Below are positions 55,172 to 64,000 of a DNA stretch of 64,000 bases, piece after piece. This DNA is from Mycoplasmopsis caviae (GTDB taxonomy: Bacteria; Bacillota_I; Bacilli_A; Mycoplasmatales; Metamycoplasmataceae): contig NZ_CP101806.1 in the NCBI RefSeq assembly GCF_024498215.1, positions 496,001-560,000 on the forward strand, in the 5' to 3' direction. The notes below the pieces were generated by a model. It was not told the origin of the DNA and did not search any database. It worked only from the letters and a program-made list of their open reading frames with translations. Within the stretch, counting starts at the first letter, position 1. Every line of letters begins with the position of its first letter. Position numbers and translations under genes: made by a program.

Positions 55172-58100
55172 TTATTCATTTATTGGTTCATATTTGACTA
55201 ATTTCTTTACTTTTTCATCAGTAAAGAAATCAGTGAATTTATGGCGTTCTAAGCCATGTTTAAGGTATGAGTATTCATTATTAATTTGAGCTCCAAATGT
55301 TCTCTTGTATTCTGTGATTGTATTAAATCTTCATCAGTCAAAGTGTTTAGTATTAAATTTATTGCCAAAATCATCAACAAAACTTAATTTACTGTAGTAA
55401 GCAGCAAAGATGTTTTGATCGCCACTGACAATTTTAAAATATTTGTCATCGAGTAATACTTGTTGGAAGGGTGCTGACGTTGAAATAACATGCGTTGTAT
55501 CATGTGATACATTAACTCCTCTACTCTCAAAAGTTTTGTTTATATCAGAATATAACACATTAAATTCTTCATTGTACTTTTTACCAACTTCTGAAAAATG
55601 TCATTCTGGTAAACCTTTATAATAATTTAATCTATGTTCCTGATAACTCAAATGAATTCTAAAATCATTTATCTCAACATTCATCGTTTTTGATACCCCA
55701 GCATTTAATCATTTACCTTTTGATGATTCAACATTTAGTACTACATCTTCTGGTTTTTCTCTATCAGGTAAGTATAATGATTTATTATCATTTGATTGGA
55801 ATGAACTTAAAGTTGAAAGAATACTTGTGTATGTCAATTTTGCAAGAGAATTTACTAGTTTTGTGAAAATTTCATCATATTCTACATTATCAATGAGTTT
55901 GTTTTTTAATTTTAATACTTCAATTACACTATGAGTTAATTGATTTTCATAATTTAACATATCAAGGAATGTATCCAAAATATATGATGCTCTATCATCT
56001 TTAATTTTTTCTAATGCCGTTACTTCATCAAAACCTACTTCATTTGAACTAATTGATGTATTTTGCTTATAAAAAATTCAATTTTTTTCAGTAATATAAA
56101 CATCTTCTCATCCAAAAATATTACGCTTACAAACTACATACTTTGTACTTTGTTTACCGGGAACTAAAAGTTCATTATTAAAATTCTTACCCATATAGTC
56201 AATACCATAAAAAATTTGATCAAAGCCATAACGTTTATATAAATTTTTAGCTTTATCTGAATTAGGTTTTAGACCAGGTTGGCTCTCATACTTTTTAGCA
56301 TCTTCCATGGCTTTGGTTTTGTTCGCATATTCACTTTGGCCATTTCTAAGTATATTTACTGAATCAAAAATAAATTTTTTATTACTTTCATCATATTTGT
56401 ATTTTGGAGATTGAAAATTGTAAATTGTGTTGTAACCAAATTGATCAACTAAAATTTTGTAAAGATTCTTAACAAAATTTACACGTAATGTTTTTTCAGA
56501 TTCAACAAATTTATTGAAATTACTCTTTTGCGGTAATTGGTTTCAATTAATCGAACCTTGATCTAGTACACCATATATTTCATTTATTGATGCATCAATT
56601 ATGGCATGTTGGTGCTCAATAAATTGACTAACAGCATCTTTAAGATATGCAATATCATTGTGTGAATACTTAGTTAATTCAGGTTCTAGTAATTTCTTAA
56701 CTTCTTCATATTTGTCATATTCTTTAAATACTTCAACTCATGTTTTAGCATATTTTTCTTTTAGAGTCTTTGCATTGTTTTCAATTTTTGAACTAAATTG
56801 TTCTTTGTTATTTACATCTAAATAATCAGTTTTTGCATAAGATATAATTTTATCCTTAGCTTCAATATTCTTTTTGTTGTTTGCATGTCCGCTTTCAACA
56901 ATAGATTTAAGTGCATTGATATTTTCAAAAACTGTGTCTAGGAATGATTTATAACTTTCTTTAACATCTTCTAATGATTTAACCGAATTATTAATTTCCT
57001 CAATTAAGGTAAATATCGAAGTAAAAGAACTTCTCACTGTTTCAAGATTGTTTTCAACTCATTGTTCCGATTTTTTTGATTGAACTTCTGCATTTTTTGT
57101 TTCAACTAATGTTTTAACACCTTTAACATCATCAAGTTGTTCAAAAGGCTTGTAACCATCAATCCCACTATAACTAAATTCATATGCAGTAGGAAATTTA
57201 TCACTATCAGTGATATTTAAATTAAGTGCACTTTTGAGCGTTTCAAAATTATTAGTATCAATTGATACTAATTGACTAACCGATTGAACATTAGCAAGAA
57301 ATTCATCAACTTGCTTGTTATTGGCATTAATTAGTGATTCTAGATTTTTACCTAATGCATCATTGATTACATTTTCTCTTTCGGCAATTTTCGAGTATGA
57401 AAAGTTTAATGAATTAAATCCATTCAATTTAGATTTCTTAGATGAATATGCCGTTTTAAATGCATTAAGACGATTCTTACCATATGTATAATTGCTTAAT
57501 GATTTATTTTTAAGAAGATTAATAATCTCTTTTGATTTTAAAAATGAATCAATTAATGTATTTCTTTGGTTGATGTATTCTTGTGCTTTAATAGTTGAAA
57601 AGTCAATGTTTGAACTCTTAGAAAAGTTAACTAGTTCATCTCATTGTGTTTTGAGTCCAATTAGTTCAATGAATGAGTCAATATCTCCACCAAATTCACT
57701 AACTTTTGATTTAAGAGATGAATTTATAAAAGAATTTAATTCAATAATTTGATATTTTTCTTTCAAAATAAGTGTATTTGATTTAGTGATTAGTTGAGTA
57801 ACTTTTTCAAGATTTCAAAGTGATGAATTTGTAGATATTGACTTAATTTCTTCAACATAACGATAAAGCTCCCCATATGAGTCACTTTTATCACTTATAT
57901 CGAGCATATTAGTTTGATTAAATGCATTTTTAGACTCTAATTTTGACTTTAGCGAAGTAATAAGATTTGTAACATAACTTAAAACTTCGTTATTAAAGTT
58001 AGCGATGTCATCATTTACTTTTGATAGTTCACTAATAATTTCACTTCTCTTGACATCTTCATTAGAAATTAATTTGCCGTCTTTATCAAAATATCTTGCT

Positions 58101-58963
58101 AAGACACTTTTAACTTTTTCATACTCTACTATTGATAAATTACTATTGTCTTTTAATAAGTCAATATCATTGTTGTTTAATATTTTTTCACTAATTGAAT
58201 TGTTTGGATTTGATTTTGATTTAGTGAATTTAGTCAATATAGCCTCTCATAATTTCTTATCTTCACTAAATAATTTAATACCCGCAAAAATGAAATCAGC
58301 TGTCAATTCTTGTTTATTATCTTTGATTGGCAATTTAGTTTTTTGACTCTTATATTCATCAATTGATTTTTGTAAATTATTGAATTTAGAATCTTTTGCA
58401 CTAATTGAGTCAATTAGTAAATTGTTTGAGTCTTTAAGTGAGATTAATTCATTAGCATTTTCAACCACCTTATCGAAGTAACTAATAAGTCAATTACTTT
58501 CTGAAAGCAAAGCATTTGTTTGTTGTTCAGCATCAGGAAGCGTTTCATTAAAGAAAAGTTGCTCTTTAAGGTTTGCTGATTTTCTTAAAAATGATTTATT
58601 GCCCGGGTGGTGACCAACACCGAATTTTGCATATTTGTCAATTTTTTCTTGAAGTTGTTTCTGAATGTAATTATTTGTAGAAATTTGATCATTGTATCTA
58701 GATAATAATTTTTCGAGATCTTCCTTGATTGAATCATAGCCAGGTTGACCAACAACTTTTTGAATAATATCATCATGTATTTTTTTAAGTTTCTTACTAT
58801 TAATCTCAAAGTCTTTTTTAAGTGTCTTCATTCACTCATTGACTTTAACATAATTAGATTTATCAACTGATACACCGGCAATTGCACCAATTGATATTAC
58901 ACCAACTATCCCGCCACCAATACCAGCCGATATCCCAACGAGTTTCTTATTTTTCTTAGTCAT
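55172..58963 (-). CDS. Cassette C first gene (C2): giant anchored coiled-coil surface protein
   Basis: 1263 aa, unbroken, the only intact first-gene copy. Start MTKKNKKLVGISAGIGGGIV with AAAGGG upstream. Landmarks: GVGHHPGNKSFLRKS near residue 115; ISEKILNNNDIDLLKDNSNL; FSYSKIAERENVINDALGKN; PGLKPNSDKAKNLYKRYGFD near 890; LPDREKPEDVVLN; THVISTSAPFQ; NKFNTKHFDWWRF at the end. Long stretches are almost identical to A2, with scattered variable patches (for example the segment after LLVPG). This pattern suggests gene conversion or recent cassette duplication. It starts 63 bp from core site S3. Confidence 0.75.
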
Positions 58964-59026
58964 ATATCCCTTTGTTTCTTCTATATCAATATTTCTAGTT
59001 TTTGAGTAATGTAGTCAAATTTTTGG

Positions 59027-59046
59027 GACATTAGGAAAATAATGTC
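59027..59046 (+). other. Putative recombinase core site S3
   Basis: GACATTAGGAAAATAATGTC, identical to S1, 63 bp before the C2 start. Both S1 and S3 are followed by CATAA on the outer side and share much of the gene-side flank (CATTACTCAAAAA). Confidence 0.75.
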
Positions 59047-59244
59047 ATAAGAATTTACTAAATTTAAAGAAATATTTGACCATTATTTTATTGTTAAATA
59101 CCTATAACAAAATAGTTAAAAATCCAGTGTTTTAAATAAATTAAATTTTTATATTTTCTTCCTTTAAATTTGCTAAAACGCCTATAAAACAGCAAAATTA
59201 GGAATTATTCTTATTTGAAATTTTTGTTCTAACCGCAAAATAAA
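59047..59244. other. AT-rich intergenic region outside S3
   Basis: About 200 bp with no gene. It should hold whatever promoter currently drives C2; I see only weak -10-like boxes (AAAATAATGG on the minus strand near 59090). AACGCCTATAAAACAG-like sequence near 59175 has no obvious role. Confidence 0.3.
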
Positions 59245-59276
59245 AATGCCACTTGTTTGCAACAACAAGTTAGCAT
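59245..59276 (-). terminator. Terminator of the two-TM membrane protein gene
   Basis: AATGCCACTTGTT / AACAAGTTAGCATT stem; on the minus strand it is followed by TTTTTATTTTG. It lies just beyond the stop at 59285. Confidence 0.65.
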
Positions 59277-59284
59277 TATAGTTA

Positions 59285-60571
59285 TTATTCTTTTGTTTCT
59301 TGATTATTTGTTGATTCTTTATCATCAAACACCAAGTCGCTTTCAAGAGGTTTATTAACTACTTCTTCTTTAACACTAATTTCTAGCCCAAAAGGAACCA
59401 ATAATTGAAGTGCTAAATAAATTAAGTAGAAGTCATCCATTAATTTATTTACAATAGTTTCAATAATATCTTCTTTATTGATATTTTTTGCAATAAAGAT
59501 TAAGTCAACTAATTCAAAAGGTATGTCAAATCAAATAAATGCTTCTGTATTTCTAACAATAAATGACAAGTTATCTATTAAGAATTTCTTGTTAGCCTTA
59601 GTGTTTGGAACACTAATTTGACTAATTATTAGTTCATTGTAAATTTCATTTAGAAATTCTAAATTATTCTTTTGATTAAGCCATGATTCCAATACAAAAG
59701 GATTATTAGATTTAATTAATAATTTTTCATATGATTTAGGTATATCGATACTTTTGTAATCATTTGGTGTATAAATATTATCTTTGTCAAATAATGAAAC
59801 ATTAACTTCAGGATTAAGGTTTTTTAATTTAACAGCAATACCAAAACGTTTTTTAGTAAGTTTTTGTTCAATTAAATTTCCATATGTTTGAGCGTTTGTT
59901 TTTAGCACACGCTTTTTAATTTTACGACTAAGAGAGTTGATATTATGTCAAATACTACCTTGGTATTCAATGTTGTGCATTTTAATATATTGATTAGTTG
60001 TTAGTGCTTCATATTGTTCATATTTCTTGCAAATAGGAGCAAAACCACTTTTGAGATCGCTGAAGTTATGTGTGTTTTTATAAAAGTTGATTAGTTCATA
60101 ATTTTTGTCAGTATTATTACCATCTTCATCAATATTTTCTTTATATCCTAATGTAAAGAAATTAAACAACTTTTTAATTAATTTATACTTATCTAAACTA
60201 GTAATTACATCTTTTAAAACATACTTTTTAGCTCTATGTCCAATTATAAGAACAATTAGACCTAAAAAAATAAAACTAAATGATGTTCCTAGCATAATTC
60301 CATAAAAAAGTTCTCGTTTAATTTTTCCTAGAAGTTGCATATTTCTAAAATAATCAAAAACAAATAGAAACACAATTGTTATTAATAATAACAAGCCAAG
60401 AACAAAGATTGAAACACCACTTCAAAAACCACTTTTAGCTCAATTAATTTTTCTACTTTTCTTTCTGTCAGCAAAGTAATTGTTAATTAATTGTGTAGTT
60501 AGTTTGCTAATAGTTGGACGTTTTGAACGAATAAATGATTCTTTGGAAACTAATTTGTTTGATACTGACAT
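59285..60571 (-). CDS. Two-TM membrane protein of unknown function
   Basis: 428 aa, start MSVSNKLVSKESFIRSKRPT with GATGAGG 5-11 bases upstream. It has a basic N-terminal segment, then two membrane helices (FWSGVSIFVLGLLLLITIVFLF and IMLGTSFSFIFLGLIVLIIG), then a 310-residue soluble part with basic stretches (LSRKIKKRVLKTNAQ) and a long hydrophobic-aromatic helical domain near the end (MDDFYLIYLALQLLVPFGL). The tail is acidic. I do not recognise the family. It has its own promoter region and terminator, so it is a single-gene unit. Confidence 0.65.
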
Positions 60572-60661
60572 AGTACCTCATCTTTCTATAGGTATTATTA
60601 TATATGAATAATCAATATTTAGTAAATTTTGGACTCTTAGCCCGTGATGTATCTATAAACA

Positions 60662-60699
60662 AAAAAACTTTTGCTCTTTTTATAGCAAAAGTAAATTTT
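60662..60699 (-). terminator. Terminator of the deo operon
   Basis: ACTTTTGCT / AGCAAAAGT stem, with TTTTTTT on its minus-strand downstream side. It lies 13 bases after the deoC stop. Confidence 0.8.
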
Positions 60700-60711
60700 T
60701 ATTATTGGATT

Positions 60712-61380
60712 TTAGTAACCATCTTTTGATGATTGGCCTTCAACAATAGCCACTGAACGACTTGTGCCAAAACGATTTGCACCAGCATTTGTCATATTGA
60801 TCATGTCATCTTTGTTGCTGATTCCACCAGCTGCTTTGATTAATAATTTGTCGCCACAAACACTTTTCATAATTTTAACATCTTCAAGTGTTGCTCCTCT
60901 TGTTGAAAAACCTGTTGAAGTTTTAATGAATTCAGCACCTGATGCCATAACAATTTCTGTTGCTTTTTTAATTTCGGTTTCGCTTAATAATGCTGTTTCA
61001 ATAATAACTTTTAACACATGTTTACCACAAGCTTTTTTAACAGCTTTAATGTCTTCTAAAACATAGTCATAGTCACCCATTTTCATTTTTCCAATTTGAA
61101 TAACCATGTCAATTTCATCAGCACCAGCTTTAATAGCTTCCTTAGCTTCATAAGCTTTGCAATTTGTTAGCATTGCACCTAAGGGGAAACCTATAACTGA
61201 TGTAATACCGATGTTTGTTTTAGCTAATTTTTCTTTACAGTATGCTACTCATGAAGAATTAACACAAACTGTTTTGAAATCGTACTTAATAGCTTCTTCT
61301 AATAATTTGTCAATTTCTTTTGTTGTTGCATCAGCTTTTAAGTATGTATGATCGATCATTTTGTTGTAATTTGTACTCAT
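60712..61380 (-). CDS. deoC: Deoxyribose-phosphate aldolase
   Basis: 222 aa, cleaving 2-deoxyribose-5-phosphate to glyceraldehyde-3-phosphate and acetaldehyde. Features: [16 protein letters not shown] at the start, the Asp in [14 protein letters not shown], the Schiff-base Lys in [11 protein letters not shown], the second Lys in LLIKAAGGI, and the phosphate site [18 protein letters not shown] lies 8-12 bases before ATG. Last gene of the deoD-deoA-deoC operon, giving a route from nucleosides to glycolysis. Confidence 0.95.
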
Positions 61381-61399
61381 AATTTATCTCCTAATTTAG

Positions 61400-62695
61400 T
61401 TATTTTAATTTAGCAATTATAATCTTATTTTCAACTTTTGAATTGCCAATTTTGTATCCTGTTGCAAGTTCATTTATTAATGAACTATCAATAGGATTTG
61501 ATGAGTAAAGTGTAAATAGTTTTTGACCTTTTGTAACTTTGTGATTTGTTTTTGCATGAAGACTAATACCAGCTTCAAAGTCAATTGAGTCTTCCTTAGT
61601 TGCACGACCTGCACCTAATTTCATAGCTACAATTCCAAATATAAGAGAATCAAAGATATCTAAATATCCATCTTTTTGAGTTACTACTTCAAGTGAGTGC
61701 TTTGGTGCTCAAAATTTAGGATCTTTAAGTGCTTTAACATCTCCACCTTGAAGTTGAATAAATTCATAGAATTTTTCAAGTGCTTTACCGTTGTTAATAA
61801 CTTCACTAACTTTTTTGATTCCTTCACTATGATTTTTAACTAATTTAGCTTGTTATAAAATAGTTGCGCATGAAGAATAAACTAATTCGTTAAAATCTTC
61901 TGGTCCATTTCCTTGAAGAGTTCTAATTGCTTCAAGAACTTCGTTTTTGTTTCCAATTTCGCAACCAATAGGTTGGTTCATGTTGGTTATTTCAGCACGA
62001 ACATCAACATTAAGTTCTTTACCAATTGAGATCATTGTCTTTGCCAATTCCTTAGCACTTGCTTCGGTTTTCATAAATGCACCATTACCGCATTTAACAT
62101 CTAATAAAATTGCATTTGAACCTGTTGCTAATTTTTTAGACATAATACTTGAAGCAATAAGAGGTATTGAGTTAACGCAACCTGTAACATCTCTAAGTGC
62201 ATAAAGTTTTTTGTCCGCAGGAACTAGTTCACCTGTTTGACCAATAACTGAAATATTGTGTGCTTTAACTTGTTCAATAAATTGTCTTTCACTAAGTTCA
62301 ATCTTAAAGCCTGGAATTGATTCTAACTTGTCAAGTGTTCCGCCTGTGTGTCCTAAACCACGACCACTCATTTTAGCAACCGGTGCACCTAGTGCAGCAC
62401 AAATTGGAGCAACTGCAAGTGTTGTTTTATCTCCAACCCCTCCAGTTGAGTGTTTGTCAACTTTTATTCCTGGAATTTCACTTAGGTCAATAATGTCACC
62501 AGAGTGCATCATTGTTTTAGTAAATGTTGCTAGTTCGCCCTTAGCCATTCCTTGGAACATAACAGCCATAATAAAAGCTGCCATTTGATAATCTGGTGTC
62601 TTGCCAGCAACATATGAAGAAATTAAGAATTCGATTTCTTGGCTACTTAATTCTTTTCCTTCTCTTTTCTTTTCGATTAAATCTACTACACGCAT
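61400..62695 (-). pseudogene. deoA: Pyrimidine-nucleoside (thymidine) phosphorylase with an in-frame stop
   Basis: The reading frame is 432 codons, the usual length for this enzyme. The start MRVVDLIEKKREGKELSSQEI has GGAGG 7 bases upstream. It holds VDKHSTGGVGDKTTLAVAP (the signature) and KMSGRGLGHTGGTLDKLES. A TAA at codon 281 (61853-61855), after NELVYSSCATIL, cuts it. The same frame then resumes with QAKLVKNHSEGIKKVSEVI and runs through GAGRATKEDSIDFEAGI to the normal end. The catalytic N-terminal domains would be made, but the last third would not. One base change (for example TAT to TAA) explains it, or a sequence error. Confidence 0.85.
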
Positions 62696-62708
62696 CGCTT
62701 AACCTCCG

Positions 62709-63413
62709 CTACTTTGCAACACCTAGTGCAATTTCCATCATGTTTTTAAATGCACTTTGTCTTTCATCTGCACTTGTTTCTTCATGAGTGATTAAATTGT
62801 CGCTAATTGTTAAAAGGCAAGCAGCGTTTTTACCTAATTTTTCTGCATTAGTAAAAAGTGCATAAGATTCCATTTCAACACAAAGTGCATGTGTTTCTTC
62901 AATTCTTTCTTCAAGAGGTACTGATGAATAAAAGACATCAGAAGAGTGCACACGACCAGTGGTTAATTTAATATTTAATTTTTTAGCTACTTTTTCTATT
63001 TCGCTATTTAATTTTGCACTTGGTAGTGCTATGTGGCTTTTGTCTCCAATTACAAGTCTTCTGTAACTTGAACCATCTGAAAAAGCTTCTGTTGCTAAAA
63101 CTGTTTCATATAAGCTTAATTCAGCCTTGTATGAGCCAGCTGAACCAATTCTTATGATGTTATCAACATCATAGAATTTGAATAATTCATATGAATAAAT
63201 ACCAATTGAAGGGCAACCCATTCCACTACCAGCAATAGTTACTGGATGTCCTTTATATGTACCTGTGTACATATACATATTTCTAACTGTGTTAACTAAT
63301 TTAAAACCCTTATCCAAAAATGTTTCAGCAATGAATTTAGCTCTTAATGGATCTCCGGGCATTAAAACTGTTTTAGCAATTTCGCCTTTCTTGGCATTAA
63401 TGTGTGGTGTCAT
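62709..63413 (-). CDS. deoD: Purine-nucleoside phosphorylase, hexameric type
   Basis: 234 aa. MTPHINAKKGEIAKTVLMPGDPLRAKFIAE is the DeoD start, followed by GSGMGCPSIGIYSYEL (signature), RIGSAGSYKAELSL, and VEMESYALFTNA with the conserved MES. It also has DN in LTISDNLITHEE (catalytic Asp). It splits purine (deoxy)nucleosides into base and (deoxy)ribose-1-phosphate. AAGGAG lies 6-11 bases upstream. First gene of the deo operon; 13 bp separate its stop from deoA. Confidence 0.95.
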   Translation of the reverse strand: MTPHINAKKGEIAKTVLMPGDPLRAKFIAETFLDKGFKLVNTVRNMYMYTGTYKGHPVTIAGSGMGCPSIGIYSYELFKFYDVDNIIRIGSAGSYKAELSLYETVLATEAFSDGSSYRRLVIGDKSHIALPSAKLNSEIEKVAKKLNIKLTTGRVHSSDVFYSSVPLEERIEETHALCVEMESYALFTNAEKLGKNAACLLTISDNLITHEETSADERQSAFKNMMEIALGVAK

Positions 63414-63795
63414 AATTCTCCTTAAATTAATGTTAATAAGTACTTGATTTTATGTTTAATTTGTACATTATTGGACATCAACTAATAGAAACCTGATAGA
63501 GTGCGATTTAAATAATATTAGTGATTTTTACTTAATACTTAGTATATTAAACATACGAGTAAATTTTAACATATATTAAATATGCACTCTTTAAATGAAC
63601 AACACCTTTGCTCTTAAAGTGTTAATTTAAGAGCAAAGTATGGCAAATTACCATAATTAACAATAACTAAAAAAAATAATAAAAACATTTACACATTTAT
63701 TAAAAAATGCTTTGATAATTAATATTTTTATTAATATGACTTATATATAATTTATTAAATAAATTTGATAACTTTTTTAATTGATGAGGTAAATT
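63414..63795. promoter_or_regulatory. Divergent control region of deoD operon and pfkA
   Basis: 382 bp without a gene. It holds a perfect 13-bp stem (63606-63638), a TATATAAT near 63744-63751 as a candidate pfkA -10 box, and AT-rich runs. On the minus strand AACATAAAAT near 63455 is a possible deoD -10. The hairpin lies between the two promoters. Confidence 0.45.
63606..63638. repeat. Perfect 13-bp inverted repeat between deoD and pfkA
   Basis: CTTTGCTCTTAAA and TTTAAGAGCAAAG around a 7-base loop. There is no T-run on either side, so it is not an ordinary terminator. It may be an operator or a processing site. Confidence 0.6.
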
Positions 63796-64000
63796 ATGAA
63801 AAAGATTAAGAAAATTGCAATTTTAACTTCAGGTGGTGATGCACCAGGGATGAATAGTGCAATTAGAGCTGCTGCCAAAATGGCAAGAAGTCAAGGAATT
63901 GAAACATTTTTAGTTTATGAAGGTTATAAAGGGTTAGTTGAAGATAATATTATTAACTCTACTCAAGTTGATTTAGACTTTTTCAATAGTTGAGGTGGTA
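63796..64000 (+). CDS. pfkA: 6-phosphofructokinase (partial, 5' end)
   Basis: The first 68 codons, running off the window. [25 protein letters not shown] is the ATP-binding signature ([10 protein letters not shown]) of PfkA, followed by [11 protein letters not shown]. It phosphorylates fructose-6-phosphate in glycolysis. Start chosen at the ATG with GAGG 7-10 bases upstream. Confidence 0.93.

Larger units (their letters stand above)
28351..59046. other. Recombinase-linked multi-cassette surface-protein locus
   Basis: Three two-gene cassettes (A: 36503 to 28351, minus; B: 38103 to 49842, plus; C: 58963 to 50833, minus) share a layout: core site, 62-67 bp, first gene (about 1265 aa), 39-40 bp in A and C (148 bp in B), second gene (about 1430 aa). 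One tyrosine recombinase lies between S1 and S2. Intact reading frames exist now for A1, C1 and C2 only. Confidence 0.75.

Noticed and set aside
63440-63490. ATTATTGGACATCAAC as a fourth recombinase site
   Set aside because: Only the GGACAT part matches; the spacer and second arm are missing.

Overview
The window comes from a wall-less mollicute (Mycoplasma sensu lato). Every unbroken gene reads through TGA as tryptophan (genetic code 4), the DNA is very AT-rich, and several genes lie only a few bases downstream of a TATAAT box with no ribosome binding site. Reading frames below were built with TGA = Trp, so most proteins are longer than a standard-code translation suggests. Having pgi, pfkA and the deoxyribose genes deoC, deoA and deoD together suggests a sugar-fermenting species. 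I see no rRNA, tRNA or CRISPR.

Layout. 1-8853: a housekeeping block, mostly on the minus strand: a dimeric dUTPase, a HEAT-repeat protein, a Nif3-like protein, rpoD, dnaG, glyS and a tail-anchored coiled-coil protein. 9084-10680: an IS4-superfamily element with a frameshifted transposase. 10742-14695: a small S1-like protein, a degenerate GPI paralogue, pgi and mutM. 14717-16321: an APC permease. 16384-18554: an IS1202-like element with a 27-bp target duplication. 18605-19360: plsY. 19463-24231: a large surface lipoprotein gene, downstream of an 18-A tract and split by an IS1634-type element. 24321-28256: a thiamine/TPP-type ABC transporter encoded by two convergent units, each led by a TPP riboswitch.

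28351-59046: the most unusual region. Three two-gene cassettes encode six very large paralogous surface proteins (about 1260 and 1430 aa when complete) that I do not recognise. Each cassette starts about 65 bp from a copy of the 20-bp sequence GACATTAGGAAAATAATGTC: two 7-bp inverted arms around an asymmetric 6-bp spacer, the form expected of a tyrosine-recombinase core site. A tyrosine recombinase gene (36756-37757) lies between two of the sites. The middle site is inverted relative to the outer two, so the locus looks able to invert and re-pair promoters with cassettes. The middle cassette (B) is broken by an intact IS1634-type element flanked by 1120-bp direct repeats and by a second IS1202-like copy with a 27-bp duplication. 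Two ordinary genes, an isochorismatase-fold hydrolase and an Smr protein, sit between cassettes B and C.

59285-64000: a two-TM membrane protein, then deoC, deoA (with an in-frame stop) and deoD on the minus strand, and the start of pfkA on the plus strand.

Small indels are confined almost entirely to repeated DNA (IS copies, the 1120-bp repeat and paralogous gene starts). Some apparent pseudogenes may therefore be consensus errors.
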